Positions 6,229 through 12,617 of a stretch of DNA of 12,617 nucleotides are shown here, piece after piece. A program made the position numbers and the translations under genes. Each line of letters begins with the position of its first letter. The stretch's first letter is position 1. The DNA comes from JAHBWI01 sp035715525 (GTDB lineage Bacteria > Nitrospirota > Nitrospiria > Nitrospirales > Nitrospiraceae), in assembly GCA_035715525.1 (NCBI GenBank), contig DASTLA010000311.1, positions 1 through 12,617 on the forward strand, written 5' to 3'. The notes beneath the pieces are model-generated. The model made no database searches. It saw only the letters and a list, made by a program, of their open reading frames with translations, and was not told where the DNA came from.

Positions 6229-7857
6229 TCAGACGCCCGAGGTGGCATAGCGCTTCCGCAAGCGATCCCGTAAGACGACGGCGAGGAAATTCAATGTGAC
6301 CACGACCACGATGAGGACCAGCGTCGTCATGTAGACCATGGGTTTTGCGGCCTCGACGTTGGGAGATTGAAATCCGACGTCATAGATGTGAAACCCCAGA
6401 TGCATGAACTTGCGATCCAAGTGAAGAAACGGGAATTGGCCGTCCAGCGGCAGCGAAGGAGCGAGCTTCACCACACCGGTCAACATCAAGGGCGCGACTT
6501 CGCCCGCGGCCCGCGCCATCGCCAGGATCAATCCAGTCAAAATGCCTGGAAGGGCACAGGGCACAATTACATGGCGAATAGTCTCGAAGCGGGTGGCGCC
6601 CAGCCCCAGAGAACCCTCGCGGAAATCGCGGGGCACGGCGGACAGGCCTTCTTCTGTCGCCACGATCACGACGGGAACCGTCAAGAGCGCCAAGGTCAGC
6701 GAAGCCCAGAGAATACCTCCTGTCCCGAACGTCGGATTGGGAAGCGATTCCGGGAAGAGCCACTGATCCAGTGATCCTCCCAGTGCGTAGATGAAGAAGG
6801 CGAGCCCGAAGACGCCGAAGACGATGGAGGGCACTCCAGCCAGGTTGTTGACTGCAATCCGGACCAATCGAACCACCGCGCCTTGACGGGCATATTCTCG
6901 CAGGTAGACGGCCGCCATGACGCCGAACGGCACCACCGCCAGCGTCATGAGAAAGACCATGAGGACGGTTCCGAAGATCGCAGGGAAGATGCCGCCTTCA
7001 GTGTTCGCTTCTCGAGGTTCACCGGACACGAATCCCCATAAGCTGGCGACATAAGTAGTGGCTTTCTCGAACCATCCCATCGCGTTCGGACGCGTCACGG
7101 CGATGACTTGAGCAAGTGGCAGCCTCGTGGTCTTGCCGTTTGACAGTTTCAGGATGAGGCTCTTCTGCTCTGCCCTGTGGTAGAGGCTCTCGAGTTCCGA
7201 CGTTTTGCTGTGATACTCCTGTTCCAGCCCTGCCATGGTAGCGGCAAGCTCACTGTCTTTGTCTTGCTCACGCGGGGAAAATGTCCCTTCAAGGGTGAGG
7301 CGACGCCGCTCCAGCCGCGCTGCTTCGATGCGACGATTGATGTCTCCGACCTCCTCTCGCTCGATATGCTGGATGCGATAATGAAGCGCCTGTGCCTCCC
7401 GAATAGCTTCGAGAATATCCGGCCAGGCGGTGATCTCCTCGACGGCATTCGTGCCTCGATCGAGGACGCCCAGGACTCGTCCGTAGGCAGGACCCCATTC
7501 GCGCCGCTCGATGCCGACGAGATCGAGGGGCGTGGTACGTGCGGCAATGTCGGCGCCATTGATCCAACGAAAATCACTCCCGAAGGCGTCACGATTTCCG
7601 ACTTTGAAGCGGTACCTCGTCTGCCCCTCAGGATGCTGCTCGTTGATAGAACTGGGAGAGGCTTCCTCACCGACGGCCTGTCCGATGACGGTCTGCCCGT
7701 TTGTCAGCATGACTTCCTCGAGCGGGGCGGGCCAAAATTGGCCGAGGCCCTGGACCATGATCAAGGTCAGCATGCCGCCCACCATCAGAAGGCTGATGGC
7801 GACGCCGGATGCCGACACCCACACGAACAGGCTGCCTCCGCGCCAGAAGTCTTTCAT
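6229..7857 (-). CDS. pstA: Phosphate ABC transporter permease PstA, long form with periplasmic coiled-coil insertion
   Basis: This inner-membrane permease of the Pst importer has 542 residues, nearly twice the length of E. coli PstA. One N-terminal membrane helix (about 12-38) is followed by a roughly 245-residue soluble region (about 39-285), then the conserved permease domain (about 290-535) with its helices. The EAA coupling loop EGLSAVPRDFREGSLGLGAT (403-422) contacts PstB. The soluble insertion has two beta-rich parts (about 45-120 and 233-257) around a charged, heptad-like helix-rich stretch (about 150-235, rich in E, R, L) that looks like a coiled coil. Similar long PstA proteins occur in Pseudomonas and relatives, so the form is known, but the function of the insertion is not. 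The start is 6 nt after pstC. No frameshift is seen. Confidence 0.93.
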   Translation of the reverse strand: MKDFWRGGSLFVWVSASGVAISLLMVGGMLTLIMVQGLGQFWPAPLEEVMLTNGQTVIGQAVGEEASPSSINEQHPEGQTRYRFKVGNRDAFGSDFRWINGADIAARTTPLDLVGIERREWGPAYGRVLGVLDRGTNAVEEITAWPDILEAIREAQALHYRIQHIEREEVGDINRRIEAARLERRRLTLEGTFSPREQDKDSELAATMAGLEQEYHSKTSELESLYHRAEQKSLILKLSNGKTTRLPLAQVIAVTRPNAMGWFEKATTYVASLWGFVSGEPREANTEGGIFPAIFGTVLMVFLMTLAVVPFGVMAAVYLREYARQGAVVRLVRIAVNNLAGVPSIVFGVFGLAFFIYALGGSLDQWLFPESLPNPTFGTGGILWASLTLALLTVPVVIVATEEGLSAVPRDFREGSLGLGATRFETIRHVIVPCALPGILTGLILAMARAAGEVAPLMLTGVVKLAPSLPLDGQFPFLHLDRKFMHLGFHIYDVGFQSPNVEAAKPMVYMTTLVLIVVVVTLNFLAVVLRDRLRKRYATSGV

Positions 7858-7863
7858 CGCACT

Positions 7864-10065
7864 TCATCCATGGCTGTATTTCTCACGAAGCCGCTGGCGG
7901 ACAATTTCAGCAATCGAATTCACGGCAAAGGTCAGGACGAATAAGAGAAGGGCCGCTAGAAACAGTACCCGGTACAGGCTCCCGCCTTGAGGGGCTTCAG
8001 GAATTTCAACCGCGATGTTGGCCGACAAGGTGCGAAACCCATTCGCCCAATTCCAATCGAGGATCGGCGTGTTGCCGGCGGCCATCAAGACGATCATGGT
8101 CTCTCCGACCGCCCGTCCGAAGCCGATCATGATGGCCGAAAAAATGCCTGGGCTTGCGGACAAAAAGACCAGCCGTACGACGGTCTGCCACCTGGTCGCA
8201 CCCAAGGCAAGCGAAGCGGCGATCTGACTCCTCGGAACGTTTGTAAGCGCTTCCTCTGCAATGCTGTAGATCACGGGGATGATGGCGAACCCCATCACGA
8301 TCCCGACGACCAAGGCATTGCGTTGATCATATTGGATGCCGAAGGCATTCAGGAGCCAGCCTTTGTAGTCTCCGCCGAACAGCGCCGCTTCGATCGACTG
8401 ATTCGCCCACAAACATCCACCGATGGCGGCCGCAATGATTGGGATCAGCAGGAGACTTTCCGATCCCGGAGCAATGCCGCCTGTGAACCGTGGAGGGAGG
8501 AAGTGCCACAGGAGCGCGCTCGCCACCACCACGAGCGGGATCGCGAGCGTCATCCCAATCATGGCGGGAAACAAGCGTTCAAGAAGGGGAGCGAGCCAGA
8601 GGCCCGCAAGAAACCCCAGTACGACGGTAGGAAGTGCGGCCATCACCTCGATGATGGGTTTGATGGTGGCCCGATAGTTCGGGTGCATGAATTGAGACGT
8701 AAAGATCGCCGCGAATATCGCGATGGGAATCGCAAGCAGCAAAGCATAGACCGTTCCTTTGAGAGTCCCGAATGCTAGAGGCATCAAGCCGAGCTTTGGT
8801 TCGAAGTCATCCGACCCGGCTGAAGACTGCCACACGTGCTCGGGTCGTTCATAGCCGTCATACCAGACCTTGCCGAACAGCGTTTGGAACGTCACCTCGG
8901 GATAGGGATTGTGCAAGTCGTAAACTGACAAATGCCCGAGCGCGTCGAAGGCAAGCAGTCCATCTCCTTTCGGGGCGATGGCCAGAGCCATGATCAGCGA
9001 ACTGCCGTTGGAGAGTCTGATCTCGGTTTTCTCCGACGTGGCATGGTGCACGAAGATGCGGCCGCTGGCATCCGCTGTCGCGAAACTCTTCACTCGCTGC
9101 GAGGGAGCATAGGCTACGATCGGTGCTGCATGGGACTCGAGCTCATGAGTCCGCTGCAGGCGCCATAATGACGGATCGTCCGTCCGTCGGACGAGGCCCC
9201 ATGTCGAGACCGCGCCGCCCGAGGTCATGACGACGAGGCTGCGGTCGCCGCTCAAAAATGCCAGGCGGGTGATGGCTTCCGATGAAGGCGTGACCTCGTA
9301 GGAACCCCGGATGACGTCGGGTTCGCCATTGACGAGTCCCAGGTGAATGATCCGGCCCCCGTCCGTTCCGACGTACAGGTGCTCCAGCGTCGCATCCAGC
9401 GCCACGGAAGTCGCTCCGCTTATCGGCTGCGCAAGCCTTTTGCGCACCATACCCTGCGGCGCTGATTCATCGATCTCTGCCAGCAGCAGCTGTTGCCGCT
9501 CTAACAATAGGGCTAGGCGGCTGCCGCCTTCGGCAAACCGATAGGACAGATCGGTGATAGGACCCTCCACGACGTGCACTGGATGGCCTACCTTGATCAC
9601 GGGACTGGTGATCCGTTGCCCATTGCTGGCGAATGTGCTGCTCACTCCCATCTTGAGAAACAGCAGGTCGCCTTCCGCCGTTCCCGCCACATACCGTGTG
9701 GCTTGGCCCCCTGAATGCGCGAGCGCCGTGAGGCGCCGTCCCTTCAGCTCGGCCGGCATGTCGATGGGAACCACCTGCCCCGAGCGCAGATCGACGAACA
9801 ACAGGCCTCCCGCCGTCAGCAGATAGGCAACCGTTCGCCGATCGTCAACGCCGAGTACGACCGGTCCATCTGCTAAACGCGCAGGCAATGTCAGGCGCTG
9901 CGCCAGCTTGGCCGACGGCGCCGAAAACAAAGGCGTCACTTCACGCAAGAGAAAGAAAAAAATAGCCAGAATACTGACGATGGTGGCCAATCCTCCGACC
10001 GTAATGATCCATCCCGCGAACCGGTCTACGACGGCGCGCCATCTGGGTTTGGTCGGCATGGTCAT
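7864..10065 (-). CDS. pstC: Phosphate ABC transporter permease PstC, long form with periplasmic propeller-like domain
   Basis: This 733-residue permease pairs with PstA. A first membrane helix (about 19-41) is followed by a large soluble region (about 52-420) and the canonical permease domain (about 430-725) with the EAA loop EALTNVPRSQIAASLALGAT (605-624) and GFGRAVGETMIV (648-659). The soluble region contains about seven repeat units of WD/propeller type, beginning near residues 70, 112, 170, 221, 268, 317 and 361; examples are LYVGTDGGRIIHLGL, FATADASGRIFVH and LLAFDALGHLSVYDL. This is consistent with a seven-bladed propeller facing the periplasm, where PstS docks. Pseudomonas-type PstC proteins are also long. 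The start is taken as ATG 10065; ATG 10059 and TTG 10068 are alternatives. It begins 10 nt after pstS. Confidence 0.93.
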   Translation of the reverse strand: MTMPTKPRWRAVVDRFAGWIITVGGLATIVSILAIFFFLLREVTPLFSAPSAKLAQRLTLPARLADGPVVLGVDDRRTVAYLLTAGGLLFVDLRSGQVVPIDMPAELKGRRLTALAHSGGQATRYVAGTAEGDLLFLKMGVSSTFASNGQRITSPVIKVGHPVHVVEGPITDLSYRFAEGGSRLALLLERQQLLLAEIDESAPQGMVRKRLAQPISGATSVALDATLEHLYVGTDGGRIIHLGLVNGEPDVIRGSYEVTPSSEAITRLAFLSGDRSLVVMTSGGAVSTWGLVRRTDDPSLWRLQRTHELESHAAPIVAYAPSQRVKSFATADASGRIFVHHATSEKTEIRLSNGSSLIMALAIAPKGDGLLAFDALGHLSVYDLHNPYPEVTFQTLFGKVWYDGYERPEHVWQSSAGSDDFEPKLGLMPLAFGTLKGTVYALLLAIPIAIFAAIFTSQFMHPNYRATIKPIIEVMAALPTVVLGFLAGLWLAPLLERLFPAMIGMTLAIPLVVVASALLWHFLPPRFTGGIAPGSESLLLIPIIAAAIGGCLWANQSIEAALFGGDYKGWLLNAFGIQYDQRNALVVGIVMGFAIIPVIYSIAEEALTNVPRSQIAASLALGATRWQTVVRLVFLSASPGIFSAIMIGFGRAVGETMIVLMAAGNTPILDWNWANGFRTLSANIAVEIPEAPQGGSLYRVLFLAALLLFVLTFAVNSIAEIVRQRLREKYSHG

Positions 10066-10075
10066 CAACTCGCCT

Positions 10076-11059
10076 CTATTTGATCGCCGCGAGCTGCCGT
10101 TCGATCAACGGCGCATCCACAGGGAAATATCCATCCTTCACGACGTCTGCCTGTCCTTCACGACTGTACACGTACTTCAAAAATTCCCTCACGATGGGAG
10201 AGAGCGGCTTCCCTGGAGCTTGATTCACGTAGATGTAGAGATAACGCCACAGGGGATAGGTGCCGTTCTTGGTATTCTCCAGCGAAGGCTCGACGAAGGG
10301 CTGACCGGACTTCGCCGCGAGAGGGACCATTTTGACGCCAGACGTCACATACCCGATGCCGCTGTAGCCGGCCGCATAGCGATCCTCGGTAATGCCTTGC
10401 ACGACGGAGGCCGAACCGGGCTGTTCCTTTACCTGGTCTTTGAAGTCGCCGTTCTTCAGCGCGTGCTCCTTGAAGAAGCCATAGGTGCCCGAAGCCGAAT
10501 TTCGACCATACAAACTGATCGGTGTGTTGGCCCACTCTCCCGCGAGACCGACCTGGCCCCATTTCGTGAGGTCGCTCGGATGTCCCTGGCGCCGAGACTT
10601 TGAAAACATGGCATCCACTTGCGGAAGCGAGAGCCCCTGCACGGGGTTATCTTTATTGACGAAGATCGCCAAGGCGTCGACGGCAACAGGATAGGCGGTG
10701 GGGGGATACCCGAATTTCGCTTCGAAGGCATCAATTTCGCTCGATTTCATTTGGCGGGACATAGGGCCCAGTTGCGCCGTGCTTCCAATGAGCGCAGGAG
10801 GGGCGGTGCTCGATCCTTTTCCTTCGACCTGAATCTTCACGTTGAGGTACTGGCGGCGAAAGCCCTCCGCCCACAACGTCATGAGATTATTCAGCGTATC
10901 GGACCCTATGCTGTTGATCGCGCCAGAAATGCCGCTGGTCTTTTGGTACGGTTGCCCTTGAATGTTCGGTTGGTCGGCTGCCGTCGATATGCGCAAAGTG
11001 AACAACAGCATGGCGAGACTGATCAGACCGATGGTGAGACGGCGCGGGCAGTGAGACAT
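10076..11059 (-). CDS. pstS: Periplasmic phosphate-binding protein PstS
   Basis: This 327-residue solute-binding protein delivers phosphate to PstC/PstA. It has a signal peptide: basic MSHCPRRL, hydrophobic core to about residue 22, probable cleavage after ISTA (about 25-28). There is no lipobox cysteine, so it should be soluble in the periplasm. The mature part shows INSIGSDTL (48-56), GKGSSTA (80-86), GRNSASGTYGFF (185-196, the phosphate-binding loop) and GYSGIGYV (231-238), all typical of PstS. ATG 11059 is preferred since an AGGGGAGAA site precedes it and the signal peptide starts there; an upstream in-frame ATG at 11092 would add 11 unlikely residues. It is the first gene of the operon and lies downstream of a Pho-box-like array. 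Confidence 0.94.
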   Translation of the reverse strand: MSHCPRRLTIGLISLAMLLFTLRISTAADQPNIQGQPYQKTSGISGAINSIGSDTLNNLMTLWAEGFRRQYLNVKIQVEGKGSSTAPPALIGSTAQLGPMSRQMKSSEIDAFEAKFGYPPTAYPVAVDALAIFVNKDNPVQGLSLPQVDAMFSKSRRQGHPSDLTKWGQVGLAGEWANTPISLYGRNSASGTYGFFKEHALKNGDFKDQVKEQPGSASVVQGITEDRYAAGYSGIGYVTSGVKMVPLAAKSGQPFVEPSLENTKNGTYPLWRYLYIYVNQAPGKPLSPIVREFLKYVYSREGQADVVKDGYFPVDAPLIERQLAAIK

Positions 11060-11115
11060 GTCAGCTTCTCCCCTTAATGTTTCACAGATCACAGGTTTTG
11101 AAGCAGCCTAGGAGC

Positions 11116-11130
11116 CGGAGGTTGCCTCCG
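11116..11130. repeat. Perfect 6-bp inverted repeat in the pstS leader
   Basis: CGGAGG-TTG-CCTCCG forms a perfect 6-bp stem with a 3-nt loop, centred about 64 nt upstream of the pstS start codon and adjoining the Pho-box-like array. No T-run follows on either strand, so it is not a standard terminator. It may be an operator or a leader hairpin; function is unknown. Confidence 0.5.
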
Positions 11131-11131
11131 T

Positions 11132-11178
11132 CTTACGAGAAGGTTAAGGCGATGTTAAATTCCTGAACGGGGATGAAC
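11132..11178 (-). promoter_or_regulatory. Pho-box-like direct-repeat array upstream of pstS
   Basis: On the plus strand TTA occurs at 11133, 11144 and 11155, exactly 11 bp apart, the last two as GTTAA (11143-11147 and 11154-11158). Two TGAAC copies follow at 11164 and 11174. On the pstS strand the core reads TTAACA-TCGCC-TTAACC, which resembles the Bacillus PhoP TTAACA-N5 direct repeat and has the 11-bp period of E. coli Pho boxes. It lies about 75-120 nt before the pstS start. Control by a PhoB/PhoP-type regulator under phosphate starvation is inferred. No clear -10 hexamer could be assigned. Confidence 0.45.
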
Positions 11179-11191
11179 TCGTGACACAATC

Positions 11192-11218
11192 TTGATCTCT
11201 CGCGTAGCCGGCGATAAC
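11192..11218 (+). promoter_or_regulatory. Weak candidate promoter for the small double-CxxC gene
   Basis: TTGATC (11192-11197) and GATAAC (11213-11218) match sigma70 -35 and -10 boxes at four of six positions each, with a 15-bp spacer, slightly short. Initiation would fall about 40 nt before ATG 11264. Based on pattern only. Confidence 0.25.
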
Positions 11219-11249
11219 GGTCCTACTGCAACATCGGCAAGCCCAGCTG

Positions 11250-11256
11250 AAGGAGG
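11250..11256 (+). promoter_or_regulatory. Ribosome binding site of the small double-CxxC gene
   Basis: AAGGAGG, 7 nt before ATG 11264, is a near-perfect site and is a main reason for treating this small frame as a real gene starting at MPCERC. Confidence 0.7.
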
Positions 11257-11263
11257 ACTCGAG

Positions 11264-11476
11264 ATGCCTTGCGAGCGATGTGCGGGATTGCTGATCGTCG
11301 ATCTCTATGTTGGAGATTCGGATCTCCGACTACTGCGATGTGTCAACTGTGGCTTGGTCCGTGATCCACGGATCGATAGACAGCGGACATGGGCGGAGCC
11401 CGTGCCGGAGCGGAGGCCTCGGATTACGTTGGGTCGCGCCCGTCGGCGCGTGCCGAAGTCGTCGCCACTCTCATAA
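11264..11476 (+). CDS. Small zinc-ribbon-like protein of unknown function
   Basis: This is a 70-residue protein with two CxxC knuckles, CERC (C3, C6) and CVNC (C26, C29), 20 residues apart, which is the spacing of a small zinc ribbon. The C-terminal half is basic and proline-rich (RRPRITLGRARRRVPK) and may touch nucleic acid or be disordered. A near-perfect AAGGAGG site precedes ATG. I recall similar small 'MxCERCxG...CxNCG...DP.I' proteins in Nitrospira genomes, where they have no assigned function; this is memory, not a search. It is divergent from pstS and its last 53 bp overlap the 3' end of ppk on the other strand. That overlap coincides with the less conserved, basic tail. Confidence 0.6.
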   Translation: MPCERCAGLLIVDLYVGDSDLRLLRCVNCGLVRDPRIDRQRTWAEPVPERRPRITLGRARRRVPKSSPLS

Positions 11477-12617
11477 AATATTCTTGCGAGCTCAACGCGG
11501 ACTGCGACGCTGATGGACGTACAGGCTCGTAGGTCCCATCGGAACGCATGCGTCTGGCTTGAACGTTGTCGCGCACTCCGATGGCGAGGATGTCATTGAT
11601 GACCACGTCCTTCCACTGAAGGTCGAGCACCGGAAACAGCACCTCGACTCGGCGATCGAGGTTACGCGGCATCAAGTCTGCGCTTCCCAGCAGCACTTCT
11701 TCTTCCCCACCATTCCGGAAATAGTAAATCCTCGCGTGCTCCAAGAATCGACCGACTATGGACGTCACCGTGATGCGATCGCTGATGCCGGGCAGGCCCG
11801 GCCGCAAGCAACAGATTCCGCGAACCTGGAGATGGATCTCGACGCCGGCCTGGGACGCGCGGTAGAGCGCCTGGATGCAGGCCTTGTCCACCAACGCATT
11901 CATTTTAAACGACAGATAGCCGTCCCCATGCCGGCGCTGCCGGTCGATTTCGCGTTCAATGCGTTGGATCAAAGAAATCCGCATCGTGGTGGGAGCCACC
12001 AAGAGCCTGTCGTACGTTGTTTTCCGAGAATAGCCCGTCAAGGCATTGAAGAGGTCCGAGACATCACTGCCGATCATCGGATCGCAGGTGAAATAGCTGA
12101 GATCGGTGTAAATTCGGCTGGTCACCACATTGTAGTTGCCCGTCCCCAGATGGACATAGCGGCGGATGCCGTCCCTTTCGCGGCGAACCACCAGGCAGAG
12201 CTTCGCATGCGTCTTCAGCCCGCGTACACCGTAGACGACGTGGACGCCTTCGTCCTCGAGTTTTCTGGCCCATTCGATGTTGCGTTCTTCGTCGAAGCGG
12301 GCCTTGAGTTCGACCAGGACTGCCACCTGCTTCCCGTTGACGCGCGCTTCCAGCAGCGCATCGATGATCGGAGATTTCGGATTCACGCGATAGAGGGTTT
12401 GCTTGATCGCCAGGACGTTGGGATCGTCGGCCGCCTGGCGCACGAACTCGACCACCGGGACGAAGCTTTGGTACGGATGGTAGAGCATCAGGTCCTGTTC
12501 CCGTATGACGTCGAGCAGATGGACAGTGTTGTGCAGGGTCGCCGGCATGGCCGGTTGAAAGGGGGGATATTTCAGTTCAGGTCGCTCGAGCGAAGCCACC
12601 TCCATGACGCTGGCCAT
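11424..12617 (-). CDS. ppk1: Polyphosphate kinase 1 (C-terminal part; 5' end outside the window)
   Basis: The last 397 codons are visible and the frame is open at the window edge; the methionine at the edge is internal. PPK1 reversibly makes polyphosphate from ATP. Numbering from the edge: HPYQSF (47-52), AIKQTLYR (70-77), VELKARFDEERNIEWA (102-117), and the phospholipase-D-like catalytic motif GLKTHAKL (133-140), whose H137 corresponds to the autophosphorylated histidine (H435 in E. coli). HLGTGNYN (156-163) follows, and FLEHARIYYF (291-300), whose H294 corresponds to the second essential histidine (H592). Both catalytic domains are thus intact. After NDILAIGVRDN a tail of about 45 residues ends the protein, with the last part overlapping the antisense small gene. 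It is on the same strand as the pst operon but separated from pstS by 364 nt. Confidence 0.96.
   Translation of the reverse strand: MASVMEVASLERPELKYPPFQPAMPATLHNTVHLLDVIREQDLMLYHPYQSFVPVVEFVRQAADDPNVLAIKQTLYRVNPKSPIIDALLEARVNGKQVAVLVELKARFDEERNIEWARKLEDEGVHVVYGVRGLKTHAKLCLVVRRERDGIRRYVHLGTGNYNVVTSRIYTDLSYFTCDPMIGSDVSDLFNALTGYSRKTTYDRLLVAPTTMRISLIQRIEREIDRQRRHGDGYLSFKMNALVDKACIQALYRASQAGVEIHLQVRGICCLRPGLPGISDRITVTSIVGRFLEHARIYYFRNGGEEEVLLGSADLMPRNLDRRVEVLFPVLDLQWKDVVINDILAIGVRDNVQARRMRSDGTYEPVRPSASQSALSSQEYFMRVATTSARADGRDPT

Larger units (their letters stand above)
1668..11059 (-). other. Predicted operon pstS-pstC-pstA-pstB-phoU-ppx-kinase-kinase
   Basis: Eight genes on one strand, read right to left, are spaced by 10, 6, 19, 17 and 7 nt, then a 4-nt ATGA overlap, then a 53-nt overlap. 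No internal terminator or room for a conventional internal promoter is seen. The only sizeable upstream region is the 204 nt before pstS, which carries a Pho-box-like repeat. Transcription as a single unit is inferred from spacing. It links phosphate import and its control to polyphosphate or (p)ppGpp turnover and to two P-loop kinases. Confidence 0.7.

Noticed and set aside
7177..8778. Two long plus-strand open frames opposite pstA and pstC
   Set aside because: They have no family motifs, no suitable start signals and lie entirely antisense to intact permease genes.
6229..10065. Suspicion that the unusually long PstA and PstC are gene fusions or assembly errors
   Set aside because: Both frames are continuous with all membrane and EAA-loop motifs in order, and long PstA/PstC forms are known in Pseudomonas and relatives.
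11076..11092. TGTGATCTGTGA on the pstS strand as a CRP-like site
   Set aside because: It is a short direct repeat, not the TGTGA-N6-TCACA palindrome, and no other support is visible.
1..12617. Mobile elements, CRISPR arrays, tRNA or rRNA genes, toxin-antitoxin or defence genes
   Set aside because: None was seen: no transposase or integrase motifs, no regularly spaced long repeats and no RNA gene signature. The region reads as ordinary chromosomal core sequence.

Overview
The window is a compact phosphate and polyphosphate gene neighbourhood. The coding style, the tight gene packing, moderately high GC, the long Pseudomonas-type PstA and PstC permeases and a small double-CxxC protein of a kind I recall from Nitrospira genomes all suggest a Nitrospira-like bacterium (phylum Nitrospirota). 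That assignment comes from memory of gene families, not from a marker gene, and is moderate in confidence.

Left edge (1-1666): the C-terminal winged-helix DNA-binding end of a regulator (+) runs tail-to-tail, with a 12-bp overlap, into a CHAD-domain protein gene (-). A SixA-type phosphohistidine phosphatase (+) is divergent from the CHAD gene and ends 1 nt from the end of the next operon.

Centre (1668-11059): eight genes on the minus strand, read right to left, with gaps of at most 19 nt or overlaps: pstS, pstC, pstA, pstB, phoU, ppx/gppA, then two tandem thymidylate-kinase-like P-loop kinases. The first five form the high-affinity phosphate ABC transporter and its modulator. The sixth is an exopolyphosphatase/pppGpp phosphatase with a C-terminal HD domain. 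The last two are paralogues of unusual type: both lack the usual thymidylate-kinase TREPGG-type motif, and the distal one has arginine in place of the P-loop lysine. Upstream of pstS lies a run of TTA/GTTAA elements at an 11-bp period that looks like a Pho box.

Right edge (11060-12617): a small double-CxxC protein (+) diverges from pstS, and its 3' end overlaps by 53 bp the 3' end of a 5'-truncated ppk gene (-), polyphosphate kinase 1, which runs off the window.

Read together, the genes cover phosphate import (Pst), its control (PhoU), polyphosphate synthesis (Ppk), polyphosphate hydrolysis (Ppx), a probable polyphosphate-binding protein (CHAD), a phosphohistidine phosphatase (SixA), and two kinases of unknown substrate. 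Those kinases are the least explained part and the best candidate for undescribed biology here.
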